From: Flavihumibacter soli
GTDB lineage: Bacteria; Bacteroidota; Bacteroidia; Sphingobacteriales; Sphingobacteriaceae
Assembly (NCBI RefSeq): GCF_010692725.1
Contig: NZ_JAAFZB010000096.1
Coordinates: 682,001-746,000, forward strand
Direction: 5' to 3'
Length of the DNA: 64,000 bases
The position numbers were made by a program, and so were the translations under genes. The notes beneath the pieces are model-generated. The model was not told the origin of the DNA and searched no databases. It saw nothing but the letters and a program-made list of their open reading frames with translations. Within the stretch, counting starts at the first letter, position 1. Each line of letters opens with the position of its first letter. Below, one piece after another: positions 46,269-55,589 of the stretch.

Positions 46269-47543
46269 TTATCCTCTAAGCACCCTCCGGAAAATTACCA
46301 GCATCACTATAAAATAAATTATGTAGGCTATTGCATAACCTATGTTTGCTCCGATATTGCCATAAATCCGGATTAGAAACATAGCAAGCGTCACCGACAG
46401 AATGCTTCCCAAAATTTCCGTCACAATATAATACTTGGTCATCGACCGAGCGACCATCTGATAGGCCAGGATCCAGCTGCTTATCTTAAAAAAATCACCG
46501 ATCAATTGAAAACCAAACAATCTTTCCATACCAATAAATCGTTCGTTGAATACAAAATTTATTATCGCATCCCTCATTACAAAAATCATCAAGATAAAAA
46601 CTAGTAATGGTGGCAAAATAATCTTGTAGATGCTTATAATTTCACTCCGCAACTCCGTATCAGCACTAATCTGGGAAAGTCTGGGCAGGTAATATACGCT
46701 TAAGGATGAGGTGATAACAAGTAAGTACATGGATGACAATCTATTCATTGCTTCCCATAAGCCCGCATCGCCAAGCGATGTGTACTTAACGATACTACTG
46801 CGGATTATTAGCTGGCTTACCGGAACGGTTGCAGCTGTTACCAGAGCCATCAAGGAATAATTTGCAAGCTTTTTACCTGCGTCTCTCCGAAATTTACCAA
46901 AAAATTCTTGTTGCCTGATAAGAGTGCTTTTAGATATAACTAGCAGGATAATGACGAAGACAACTAGTTCAAAGGTTACGGCGGCTGTAAGAGCACCGCG
47001 AATACCAAAAATAAACGTTAGAATGCTGCTAAATAACAGGCCAATCAGACTGCTAATAATAGTAACAAATACAAACTTCTTGAATTCCCGGTATCCGTTT
47101 AAGATTGATAGAAACAACGAATTAAATGAATAAAAGATAATGGTAAACCCGAAAATCATTAACACCGAGGAATACTTCTCATCATCTAATATAAACCTTG
47201 CAAAGAAAGATGATCCAATTATCAGTGTGAATCCGCACAGAATAGACATTATACCAACAATCCAGACTGCTGATATTATAAACAGCCTTATCTTATTTCT
47301 CGATTCTGAGTATTGAGCAATGTATTTGGTAACACCTGTATTGATACCACCAGATGAAATTGTCAAAAAAATATTAGAAAAATTATTAAGCTGCCCGAGT
47401 AATGCAATACCTGCTGGACCTATCAGTGATGCAACGATTTTGATACTAATAAAGCCCGTGAACATTTTAACTAGTGTCGAAACAGCAGTCAAAGAGAATA
47501 CTTTGATTATATCTTTTTTAAGAATTCTATTCAATAAAAACAT
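46269..47543 (-). CDS. wzx: Lipid-linked repeat-unit flippase (Wzx-like, MOP superfamily)
   Basis: A 424-residue protein with about 12 membrane helices spread along its length. The N-terminus (DIIKVFSLTAVSTLVKMFTG, IASLIGPAGIALLGQLNNF) matches the polysaccharide-biosynthesis flippase pattern of WzxE/RfbX-like proteins. It would move undecaprenyl-linked repeats across the inner membrane. The acyltransferase pseudogene ends 59 bases upstream. Confidence 0.88.
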   Translation of the reverse strand: MFLLNRILKKDIIKVFSLTAVSTLVKMFTGFISIKIVASLIGPAGIALLGQLNNFSNIFLTISSGGINTGVTKYIAQYSESRNKIRLFIISAVWIVGIMSILCGFTLIIGSSFFARFILDDEKYSSVLMIFGFTIIFYSFNSLFLSILNGYREFKKFVFVTIISSLIGLLFSSILTFIFGIRGALTAAVTFELVVFVIILLVISKSTLIRQQEFFGKFRRDAGKKLANYSLMALVTAATVPVSQLIIRSSIVKYTSLGDAGLWEAMNRLSSMYLLVITSSLSVYYLPRLSQISADTELRSEIISIYKIILPPLLVFILMIFVMRDAIINFVFNERFIGMERLFGFQLIGDFFKISSWILAYQMVARSMTKYYIVTEILGSILSVTLAMFLIRIYGNIGANIGYAIAYIIYFIVMLVIFRRVLRG

Positions 47544-47602
47544 CAGTTTTCCTGTTTCTCAATCGAATTGCAATGGATGCCTCTTAGAACTGCCTCTTCT
47601 AG

Positions 47603-48254
47603 TCATATTCCCTGGCTTTCTAAACCGTGCCAGATCAAATTTCTTCCGGCATCCACATCGAAAGCATCATAACTTGATTTGAGGGCAGGCTTTGCAGGAG
47701 ATCCAAGCATAACATTTCCTATTTCACTGCGTTTCACTACAAATATCCCACTGCCAATTCTGTTGTCTTTCGCTATAATAGAATAATCATTATATGTGCT
47801 GTTAACTCTCAATAACGAATATTCTCCGATTTCACAAAATCCTGAAATTACACAATGAGAAGAAACATACATAATTGGCTGTAACGGTACAATGACCTAT
47901 GAGATTGCTGCTCTATAGAATAACATTATCACCCATTTTTACATGGAGCTGCAGAACGTTATTTTCAAAATGAACACACATTTAACATCCCAGACAATGG
48001 CCTTACTACTTACATATGTGGCGCACGTAAAACCTTTAGATTTGACTTGCACAGTCATAGTTTGAAGTTGAAATAGTGCTCTCTAAATTTCAAAGTTATA
48101 AATGGGCAGCCCTAAAATGTTGAATCTTGATAGTGCTTCTTTGTAACGCTAAAGCTACAACGTCGTATGGTCATCATGAAATATTCGTAAGCTATTCTGC
48201 AGTTTCACCTGTTCCAATTATTATCGGTTTTCTCGTCTTTTCCTTGATATGCAA
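47603..48254 (-). pseudogene. Frameshifted PglD/NeuD-like sugar O- or N-acyltransferase
   Basis: Most of a normal acyltransferase can be read, but across several frames. N-terminal nucleotide-binding-like part: KPIIIGTGETAE near 48225, then a stop; AYEYFMMT and HYQDSTF in a second frame near 48195-48110; REHYFNFK in a third near 48080. Left-handed beta-helix part: YVSSKAIVWDVKCVHFENN and VKMGDNVIL, then a stop and SSNLIGHCTVTA. After another shift comes the only intact stretch (89 codons, 47872-47603): YVSSHCVISGFCEIGEY, then LGSPAKPALKSS. The order matches PglD/NeuD-like proteins. At least two stops and three frame changes make it inactive. Confidence 0.85.
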
Positions 48255-48280
48255 CTTTAGGAAAAAAAACGATGGTCATT

Positions 48281-49282
48281 TTACAATGTTAAATGCATAG
48301 TTTCTCTAAGCACTCCTCTGGCTCCAAAATGCTCTTTAAAACTAAACAGACCATAATTAGCACTTCGGCCTTCATCTTCATTAGCCATTCCCAGATTGAA
48401 GTATTGAAATCCATTATTACAACCGTATTCAACTATGTGATCGATAAGAGCATGATTCGACATCAGATGGGCATATTCCTTATCAGCCGCTATATATTGT
48501 CCATGAAGAACCCTGTTATTTGCCAGAAACACTATGCAGCCGCCAATAAGCTTATGCCTGTAATATGACCCCAGACAAAGGAATTTTTCTTTCCCAACAT
48601 TTTCAATTAGTCTTTTTATCGATTCATAATCATGAACAGGTTTGACGCCATGTTTCTCTAAAAGACTCCTTTCTAAGAGAATCCAAAGTCCTTTAAGATC
48701 ATTCAATCCATATACAGTTAGGGATTGGGATTTCCTTAAATTTTTAACAACATCAGAATGATATTGCATTCTGGTTTGTCGTATGTCGGCATTTAAAGGA
48801 ATTGCCATTTCAAGTTCCCTGCTTTTTATCTTAAACCCATAAAACCACATAGCATAATTCGTTTCATCGCAAAAATACTCCTGAAATATGCGGAAGGGAT
48901 TTCGAATAATAACCTGGTTGACCTTCTTCTCTCTTGCAAATAAAATAATGAGTCTTACTAACTCAAGTGCAGTTTCTACATTGACATGCTTACTTACTAT
49001 TATACCTCCATAGGTAGATCGTAAATGGGAATGCAGAATTTTTTTGCCATCCTCAACATATAACACTGCTGGAAAAACAGCTACAATTCGATTACCTTTA
49101 AAAAACATCAAAGAGGCATCATCTAGTGAGTTCAAGGAGTTATGATCATAAAATTTCCTTGAGTGAAGAAATGTAGAGTTGATCGCTTCTACCTCGATAA
49201 AGGTATTCCATCGCTCTTTAAGGTCTTCACAAAAGGGTACAGCGATTATTGGCTTGGTAGTTGTCACCGATAAATTTTCCAT
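48281..49282 (-). CDS. GNAT/FemAB-like acyltransferase
   Basis: A 333-residue protein with the double-GNAT layout of FemAB-related and BioF2-like (PF13480-type) proteins: RWNTFIEVEAINSTFLHSR, STYGGIIVSKHVN, RMQYHSDVVKNLRKS, then YRHKLIGGCIVFLANNRVL and FNLGMANEDEGRSA. Relatives add amino acids or acyl groups to cell-wall or surface glycans, or act in exosortase-type EPS loci. The acceptor here is unknown. It lies between an aminotransferase gene and the acyltransferase pseudogene, so an amino-sugar acylation is possible. Confidence 0.75.
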   Translation of the reverse strand: MENLSVTTTKPIIAVPFCEDLKERWNTFIEVEAINSTFLHSRKFYDHNSLNSLDDASLMFFKGNRIVAVFPAVLYVEDGKKILHSHLRSTYGGIIVSKHVNVETALELVRLIILFAREKKVNQVIIRNPFRIFQEYFCDETNYAMWFYGFKIKSRELEMAIPLNADIRQTRMQYHSDVVKNLRKSQSLTVYGLNDLKGLWILLERSLLEKHGVKPVHDYESIKRLIENVGKEKFLCLGSYYRHKLIGGCIVFLANNRVLHGQYIAADKEYAHLMSNHALIDHIVEYGCNNGFQYFNLGMANEDEGRSANYGLFSFKEHFGARGVLRETMHLTL

Positions 49283-49333
49283 ATTTTCTCACGTTACTGA
49301 TATTTCGAACAAAAATATCATGGTAAGAATCGA

Positions 49334-50437
49334 TTAAGGCTTGAACCGATTAATTGTCGAGACCACCTGATCCAGTTCATAATCCGCTATCACCGGGCTT
49401 ATCGGCAGGCTTAATATTTCATTATGAATTTTATCGGTTAAAGGGAAGTTTAAACAATTTAAGGCACAATAGGCCTTTTGCTTGTGCGGTGGAATAGGAT
49501 AATGTATGATTGTTTGAATGTCATTATCTGAAAGATATTGCTGTAACTTAGTCCGGGACTTAGTCCGTACCACAAATAAATGCCAGACATGACCTTCTTC
49601 ATTAATAGCAGTAGGTAACATAACTTCAGAGTTTAATATGTTTTGTCTGTAAAAATGTGATGCAGCCCGCCTTTTCCTGGTATCCTCATTCAGATATTTG
49701 AGTTTAACATTTAATACCGCTGCTTGTATTTCATCCATACGGCTATTCAAGCCTGCATATTCATTAACATATTTTACCGACGAACCATAATTAGATAGTT
49801 TTCTTACTACATCCGCTAAATTAGGGTCGTCGGTCGTAACGGCCCCTGCATCTCCAAAAGCGCCAAGGTTTTTGCCAGGATAGAAACTAGTTCCCGCTGC
49901 ATCTCCCAAACAACCAGTATATCTGCCATTGTATATAGCGCCTTGCGCCTGGGCATTATCCTCAATTAATTTTAAATTATACTTATTGCAAATAGTTTGA
50001 ATTTTTTCGTTGTAGGCGCATTGCCCGTACAGATGGACAATCATAACAGCCTTTGTTTTTGGCGTTATAGCAGCCTCTATTTTGTCCGCATCAATATTAT
50101 AAGAATCTAATTCTGGTTCCACCAAAACCGGCCTCAACCGATTTTCAGTAATTGCCAGGATGGACGCGATGTAGGTGTTTGCGGGAACGACAACTTCATC
50201 CCCGTACGCCATTATTCCCATTTCAATATACGCTCTCAGGATTAATCGTAATGCATCGAGCCCGTTACCAACGCCGATCGTATGCTTTACTCCGCAAAAA
50301 GCAGAAAAATTATCTTCGAAACTTCTAACTTCATCACCTAATAAAAACCATCCCGAATCAATAACCCGGCCTACTGCTTGCTTAAATTCATCAGCATTCT
50401 TTTGAGTTATCTTTTGTATATCAAGAAATTTTATCAT
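49334..50437 (-). CDS. DegT/DnrJ/EryC1/StrS-type sugar aminotransferase (FdtB-like)
   Basis: A PLP-dependent enzyme that aminates a keto-sugar nucleotide. I start at 50437 (MIKFLDIQK); an ATG two codons earlier (50443) is also possible. Motifs: [65 protein letters not shown] and the PLP lysine Lys189 in [15 protein letters not shown]. The sequence resembles FdtB/QdtB, which make 3-amino-3,6-dideoxy sugars from the product of an FdtA ketoisomerase. An FdtA relic lies 1.4 kb upstream and an acyltransferase relic 1.1 kb downstream. Confidence 0.92.
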   Translation of the reverse strand: MIKFLDIQKITQKNADEFKQAVGRVIDSGWFLLGDEVRSFEDNFSAFCGVKHTIGVGNGLDALRLILRAYIEMGIMAYGDEVVVPANTYIASILAITENRLRPVLVEPELDSYNIDADKIEAAITPKTKAVMIVHLYGQCAYNEKIQTICNKYNLKLIEDNAQAQGAIYNGRYTGCLGDAAGTSFYPGKNLGAFGDAGAVTTDDPNLADVVRKLSNYGSSVKYVNEYAGLNSRMDEIQAAVLNVKLKYLNEDTRKRRAASHFYRQNILNSEVMLPTAINEEGHVWHLFVVRTKSRTKLQQYLSDNDIQTIIHYPIPPHKQKAYCALNCLNFPLTDKIHNEILSLPISPVIADYELDQVVSTINRFKP

Positions 50438-50469
50438 GGTCATCAGATGCGTTTCGCGACTTAAATTTT

Positions 50470-51825
50470 CTACCTGGCGGCTAGGGGACTTCTCAATGCA
50501 GGAATTCTTTTAGGAGTATCCTTACCGGACACAATACTTCTGGAGCTTAATTCAATAGCTTTAATAATATTTGCAATATGAGTTATGTTCAGCGTGACGT
50601 ATTCATCTTTAACAGTATGATAATACCTGTCAACATCAATCTGATCTGTAGATATGGTATGGGCAGGTATGCCCAGCGCCGCAAAATTTGCATTGTCACT
50701 TCGATAAAACAGGTTGAGTTCGGGGTAAGGATCCGGATAGAATTTGAAATCGGAATGAATTAAATTAGCTTGTAAAATTTTCCCAAAATCTGTTTTATCA
50801 TAACCAGTAATGAAAGCACTATTCTCCCCAAATTTTGATTGTTTACCTATCATTTCAATATTGAACACGGCTACTACATCTGAGGGATCAATTTCTTCTA
50901 TAAAATGGCGAGAACCATAACCACCAATTTCCTCTGCAGTAAAAGCTGCAAAAATCAAAGTGCGTTCATTGTTGTTAAGATTTTTGAAATATCGGGCTAA
51001 AGCAATCATGGCGGTAACACCAGACGCATTATCATCTGCCCCATTGGCGATGGAATCAATCCCCAGAATTTTAAAACGCCATGCCTTGAAATATGCCTTT
51101 AATGACCCGGGCTTGATAATCCCAAGGTGGTCATAATGGGCCGAGAAAATTACAGATTCCTTAGCCTTCGATTTTCCCGGAATGATTCCAACAACATTCG
51201 ACAATAACGAATCTTCTATTTGATTTTTGAAATCTATTGCAAAGGTATGGACTTTCCTCAGTCCTAATACAAATACCGCAACTCCCGATTTCGCCTTTCC
51301 CGGTTCGATTGTGCGGGCACTCAGACTCTTATTGCGCAAGTCTTTAAAAGCCTTTGTATGAGATTCGTCCACCAACACCAATACCAGACTGTCTGATTTT
51401 AGGATCTCCTGATATCTCTTAATCAAATGCTGGCCACGTTCAATTGACATGACCCTAACCGGGGATTTTTGATTCGCTGATACTTTTTGAAGATCAGTTA
51501 TAACCATAACTGAAATAGCAGCAAGTTTCTTCCCATTTATAGTTACGCACAATTCTTCCGGTTTTATGTGCCTGATTGGAAACTGTTGCAAAAAATTATC
51601 ATTGTCTAGAAATGCCTTTAATCCGATCGCCCGAAATTCTTCATCAATAAATTTAGATGCCTTCTCTAATCCGAGAGAAGGTGTTGCACGTCCCTGCATA
51701 TCATCAGCAGAAAGAATACGAATAATTCTTTCAACTTCCTGCTCGCCTTTTGTCCTTTGTGTTTGTGTGTCTGAACATGAAAGCAAACAGAAGACAGGCA
51801 ATAAAACAACTTGCAGGCCTTTCAT
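50470..51825 (-). CDS. M28-family metallopeptidase lipoprotein
   Basis: A 451-residue protein with a lipobox CLLSC followed by SDTQTQ. Zinc-binding motifs of family M28 are [50 protein letters not shown], and the last histidine in [10 protein letters not shown]. It is separate from the M28 protein at 17745 and lacks that protein's long PA-type insert. Its place inside a polysaccharide locus is unusual. No role in polymer synthesis is apparent; it may be a passenger gene or process a surface peptide. Confidence 0.88.
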   Translation of the reverse strand: MKGLQVVLLPVFCLLSCSDTQTQRTKGEQEVERIIRILSADDMQGRATPSLGLEKASKFIDEEFRAIGLKAFLDNDNFLQQFPIRHIKPEELCVTINGKKLAAISVMVITDLQKVSANQKSPVRVMSIERGQHLIKRYQEILKSDSLVLVLVDESHTKAFKDLRNKSLSARTIEPGKAKSGVAVFVLGLRKVHTFAIDFKNQIEDSLLSNVVGIIPGKSKAKESVIFSAHYDHLGIIKPGSLKAYFKAWRFKILGIDSIANGADDNASGVTAMIALARYFKNLNNNERTLIFAAFTAEEIGGYGSRHFIEEIDPSDVVAVFNIEMIGKQSKFGENSAFITGYDKTDFGKILQANLIHSDFKFYPDPYPELNLFYRSDNANFAALGIPAHTISTDQIDVDRYYHTVKDEYVTLNITHIANIIKAIELSSRSIVSGKDTPKRIPALRSPLAAR

Positions 51826-51857
51826 AAAGTTTAAAACATTGCGGCATTAAATGATGA

Positions 51858-52157
51858 TTACGTGAAAATTGGGCTATGAGCCTTTGTAAACGTTGAGTCT
51901 TTAGATGCACTAATAATACAGACCCTGATGAGAAATAGATAATTCCCTCCAGGTTCCCAACTTAATGTTTCGTTCATATTTCGGCAATTGAGGCTAATAG
52001 TCGCGGCAACTTTTGATTGTTGGAGTTCCGACTGGGCATGACTTCTTCTCTTTTCACCGCTGGGAGTATCATATAAATAATAAACGCTTTTCACGCTAAG
52101 TGGAACCTCCCTATTCGCTACGGCGGCGATATTGCCCGAAATGATGATTCTCCTCAA
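51858..52157 (-). pseudogene. Decayed FdtA/WxcM-like cupin gene
   Basis: The open frame begins like an FdtA/WxcM cupin: SGNIAAVANREVPLSVKSVY, then YLYDTPSGEKRRSHAQSELQ, which parallels YLYDIPAGESRGAHAHKE of the intact copy at 61148. After that the frame stops resembling the family, while the expected pieces appear in the other two frames of the same strand: TWREL near 51955 and YFSSGSVLLV near 51935, parallel to NFSSGSICLVL. So frame changes have destroyed the C-terminal half, and the second active-site histidine (HAH) is also replaced by HAQ. Confidence 0.8.
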
Positions 52158-52238
52158 TGAAAGTCATGAAAGACAAGGGCATCTAAAATTTCAGGTAATA
52201 TTGTTACAACTGCGGCTGATAACTATGTTGTCTGCGAA

Positions 52239-54608
52239 TTAGAACCTCTTTCCTAAGCTTCTAATAGTGGAAGCCAATGACATCTTTTTTTGAATATTAT
52301 CATTCGCATAGTAAGCGTAATCAACATCTGTTTTATAACTATTTCTTCCGCTGATTTCAACTCCATTAAATACTACATGAAGATTATTTAGTTTTTTATC
52401 CTGGTAAAGCTGTTTCAAGTACTCCAGATGAGACTTGTAGGTAATCCCCTGCCTGATCACATATAGATGAATATCACAGTATTGAGATATAATCATACCA
52501 TCCGTAACCAACTGCACCGGGGGGGTATCGATCAATATTTCATCAAATGATAAGCGTAATTTCTCTATCAGAACCTTAATTGCCGGCTCTTCCAAAACCT
52601 CTGAAGGATTAGAAGGCAGTTCCCCAACCCTAATTATAAAAAGATTAGGAAGCCCTTCAGCAGGTTGAATAATATCTTCTATCTCAGCAGTTCCATTTAG
52701 ATAACTGGTTAATCCGGGAGCTTTCTCTAAACCGAAATATTTATAGATGGTAGGTTTACGCAGATCCATCTCCAGAATTATCGTTTTCCGGCCAGACACG
52801 GAGAAGGCGGCACCTAAATTACTGGCAATAAAACTTTTGCCTTCCCCTGACATGCTGGATGTTAACATGGTTACCCTGCCATTGCTCTCATTCCTGGGAA
52901 CAAATTGAAGATTAGTCCGAAGAGATCTGAACTGTTCTGCGAGTATCCTGCAATTCGGCTCTTTCATTACAATCACCTTGGGACCTTCCTGGTACATTAA
53001 CTCACCAAGTAATGGTACCAGTGTTGTATTCACTATTTCCTTACTATCAAGAACCTTGTTATTCAATATATCTCTGCCATAGATAAACCCGGCCGGAATA
53101 ATGAAGCCCATCAATAGAGCAAAAGCATAGGTCAAGGAAGTTCTCGGAGATATTGGGGCACCATAAAAGGCCTTTTGCACTATCCTGGTATTAGACAATG
53201 TTGAGGCGTAACTCAGAGAGGCTTCCTCCCGCTTTTTTAATAGGTACACATATAGATCTGCTTTAATTTCTTGCTGCCGCTGCAAGATAATATGCTGCCT
53301 TTCCTGGGACGGAAGATCCCGGATAGAAGACATAAATTTTGAGTCATACGACTGCAATTTCCGCCTTGTAGATAAAAGTGAGGTATTAACACCTTTGATG
53401 ATATCTTTAATCGATTCCCTGGTGGTATACAGCTGCCTGTTGATTGGCTCAAACATCGGATGACTTTCAGGTGTATTGGCTAGCAGACGATCACGTTGAG
53501 ATTCCAGGTTAATTAGCTGGTTAACTAAAGTAGCCAGGGCAGGATCAGAGATACCGGTTGTTGCTGGTGGTCTGCTTGTTTTAGGGGAGTTTATATATTG
53601 ACTAATACCGCGTAAAACTTCAATTTCAACATTGACGCCGTTTAATTGCCGGTCATTATCAGTAACATTCTGAAGGTAAAAATTCGATTGAGCCGAAATA
53701 TCCGTTAGTCCCTTACTGCTCTTAAATGACTCCACTTCCTTTTCTACGCCAGTGAGTTCAACAGTAACCTCAGCCAGCCGCTCATTTAAAAACTTCAAAG
53801 TGCTTTCATTCGCCCGATTGTTGTCCTGAATAGCGGCAAGACTATACACTTCGATTAATCTATCAAGGATGTCTTTACCCCGTTCAGGGACTGTCTCTTT
53901 TAAAGCCAACTCCACGACAGTAGCCTGTTTACCAATAACAGCAGTATTAAAATTCGCTAAAATACCCTGAGCTACTAAATCCGGTTCGTTTACTGTAATT
54001 ATGATTGTCTCTCCAATGAAATTCTTTAAGTCCTCCGTTGGTTGGAGAGACCATATCCCTGAACCGGTCTTTAATTTCGAAGAAAAAAAGAATTCAGACT
54101 CTTGATCACCTTGCTTGAGGAGATATTTCTTATCATCCAATATGCGAATTACAAACTTTGTATCTGCAAAATAACCTGTTTGTTTCAGAAGCACCAGTCC
54201 AACTGGATACTGACCGTACAGGTCCTGATCGGCTATCAATCCAACTTTTTTGTATGCAGTCCATAATTGAAGATCGTTAACAACCTTTGTCATCAATATT
54301 CTGGACTTTAATATCTCCATCTCATTCTCCACTACTTTGCTGCTCGAAACCATGTCCAATTCCTGAAGCGCAGATTCTCTGTGTCCGCTTCCTGTTTGTT
54401 CATCTTTGAAAAGAAGCTGGGCTCTGACATTGAAAATTCTGTCAGCATATCGAACATAGAGAAATGCAAGCAGGAGGCACGTAGCTATAGCTGAGCCGAA
54501 TAAGGGCCAATGAAAGAAATACTTTTTCAGAGTCACCCTAAGACTACCATTTTCTTCTTCCTTAGGCAGTTCATTATAGGAGACAAATTGAACCATCTGT
54601 GAATCCAT
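52239..54608 (-). CDS. wzc: Wzc-like chain-length regulator and tyrosine autokinase
   Basis: A 789-residue inner membrane protein. Wzz-type N-terminal part with a first helix near residues 34-52 (LFGSAIATCLLLAFLYVRY) and a periplasmic coiled coil (VEVELTGVEKEVESFK-like, TVELTGVEKEVESFKSSKG), a GNVR-like region and a second helix (SLTYAFALLMGFIIPAGFIY). The cytoplasmic BY-kinase domain has Walker A SSMSGEGKSF near 584, Walker A' ILEMDLRKP near 609 and Walker B ILIDTPPV near 693. A tyrosine cluster YKTDVDYAYYAND lies near the C-terminus and is the likely autophosphorylation site. It follows wza after 4 bases. Confidence 0.94.
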   Translation of the reverse strand: MDSQMVQFVSYNELPKEEENGSLRVTLKKYFFHWPLFGSAIATCLLLAFLYVRYADRIFNVRAQLLFKDEQTGSGHRESALQELDMVSSSKVVENEMEILKSRILMTKVVNDLQLWTAYKKVGLIADQDLYGQYPVGLVLLKQTGYFADTKFVIRILDDKKYLLKQGDQESEFFFSSKLKTGSGIWSLQPTEDLKNFIGETIIITVNEPDLVAQGILANFNTAVIGKQATVVELALKETVPERGKDILDRLIEVYSLAAIQDNNRANESTLKFLNERLAEVTVELTGVEKEVESFKSSKGLTDISAQSNFYLQNVTDNDRQLNGVNVEIEVLRGISQYINSPKTSRPPATTGISDPALATLVNQLINLESQRDRLLANTPESHPMFEPINRQLYTTRESIKDIIKGVNTSLLSTRRKLQSYDSKFMSSIRDLPSQERQHIILQRQQEIKADLYVYLLKKREEASLSYASTLSNTRIVQKAFYGAPISPRTSLTYAFALLMGFIIPAGFIYGRDILNNKVLDSKEIVNTTLVPLLGELMYQEGPKVIVMKEPNCRILAEQFRSLRTNLQFVPRNESNGRVTMLTSSMSGEGKSFIASNLGAAFSVSGRKTIILEMDLRKPTIYKYFGLEKAPGLTSYLNGTAEIEDIIQPAEGLPNLFIIRVGELPSNPSEVLEEPAIKVLIEKLRLSFDEILIDTPPVQLVTDGMIISQYCDIHLYVIRQGITYKSHLEYLKQLYQDKKLNNLHVVFNGVEISGRNSYKTDVDYAYYANDNIQKKMSLASTIRSLGKRF

Positions 54609-54612
54609 GATA

Positions 54613-55380
54613 TCAATTACTAGTTATAACAATAGCCACTATCGAGAGAACAGAGAGGAATATTCCCAAAATCTGATAGGTGTTGGAGACTGAGGAATAT
54701 TTAGCTTTACCAGGCTGTATATAAAGCAAATCATTATTTTTGAGATAAAAATAAGGAGACTTAAAGATATCTTTGGATGTCAGATCAATGGGTATATATT
54801 CCCGTTGACTATCTCGCTCTCGTATTAGCCACAAATTATTCCTGTCCGCAGTAACGTTTAAATCACCAGCTAAGGTAACTGCTTCCGGTAAGGTGATCCG
54901 TTCATTTTCCACATTATAGACGCCAGGTTTACCGACATCTCCCATCACAGAAACTTTAAAGTTTAAGATCCGAACATTTACTATAGGCTCTTTTAAATAC
55001 TTCTGCAGTTTTTGTTTTATCTGGTCACGTAATTCGGTAGTACTTAACCCTGCCACCTTAAAAGTTCCTAATAATGGAATCTCTATAGCTCCATTGGTGT
55101 CGACCTGGTAACCCAGCGACTGGCCCTGTGTATTGCCATTACTTGCAAAATTGACGTTAAAAAGCGCTGAAGCCTCCGAACTTAAGCTGCTTATATTTAT
55201 CCCCAAGATATCGTCATTCTGAATCGTGACTGCCGTAAAATTTTCTATATTTTCCTTGAACGGGCGGGAATGATCCAGATTCTGAAAATAAAGAAGTTCT
55301 CTATATGAACCACAGGATGTCAACAATAGGAACAAAGTAAGCACAAAAGAATACGATAGATAAATTTGTAATATTCTCAT
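54613..55380 (-). CDS. wza: Polysaccharide export outer membrane lipoprotein (Wza-like)
   Basis: A 255-residue protein with a lipobox LLTSCGSY. The poly-export domain (FTAVTIQNDDILGINISSLS) and an SLBB-like domain (VSVMGDVGKPGVYNVENERI, TLPEAVTLAGDLN) follow, with DLLYIQPGKAKYS and a single C-terminal membrane helix (ILGIFLSVLSIVAIVITS). The C-terminal helix is common in Bacteroidota Wza proteins. With Wzc it forms the export channel across the envelope. Confidence 0.93.
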   Translation of the reverse strand: MRILQIYLSYSFVLTLFLLLTSCGSYRELLYFQNLDHSRPFKENIENFTAVTIQNDDILGINISSLSSEASALFNVNFASNGNTQGQSLGYQVDTNGAIEIPLLGTFKVAGLSTTELRDQIKQKLQKYLKEPIVNVRILNFKVSVMGDVGKPGVYNVENERITLPEAVTLAGDLNVTADRNNLWLIRERDSQREYIPIDLTSKDIFKSPYFYLKNNDLLYIQPGKAKYSSVSNTYQILGIFLSVLSIVAIVITSN

Positions 55381-55485
55381 CCAATATTAGGTTAGTAAGG
55401 CTTATAAATATATTTATCACTCATCTTGACAATACGGCAAGGTGTTCATTTCCAATTTCCGCGGCCACTACCGTGTTCAGAACAA

Positions 55486-55517
55486 GAAAATTATATTTGC
55501 CGAGGTAATTTCAAAAA
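55486..55517 (-). promoter_or_regulatory. Candidate promoter of wza-wzc
   Basis: Read on the minus strand, TTTTTG (55517-55512), an 18-base spacer and TAATTTTC (55493-55486) fit the Bacteroidota promoter plan with one mismatch in the -7 box. It lies in the 209-base gap, the largest between intact genes in this minus-strand block, and would give a leader of about 100 bases. Confidence 0.35.
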
Positions 55518-55589
55518 GATAGCTGATAGGCGAATACTAAAAATTGCTCCCTCTCATATCGAAATAATCACTTTCAATTATATATATAC

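Noticed and set aside
47603-47872. Intact 89-residue small hexapeptide protein
   Set aside because: The same family can be read upstream through frame changes and stops, so this is the tail of a pseudogene and not a gene of its own.
51858-52157. Intact 99-residue hypothetical protein
   Set aside because: Only its first half matches the cupin family; the missing motifs occur in other frames, which shows decay.
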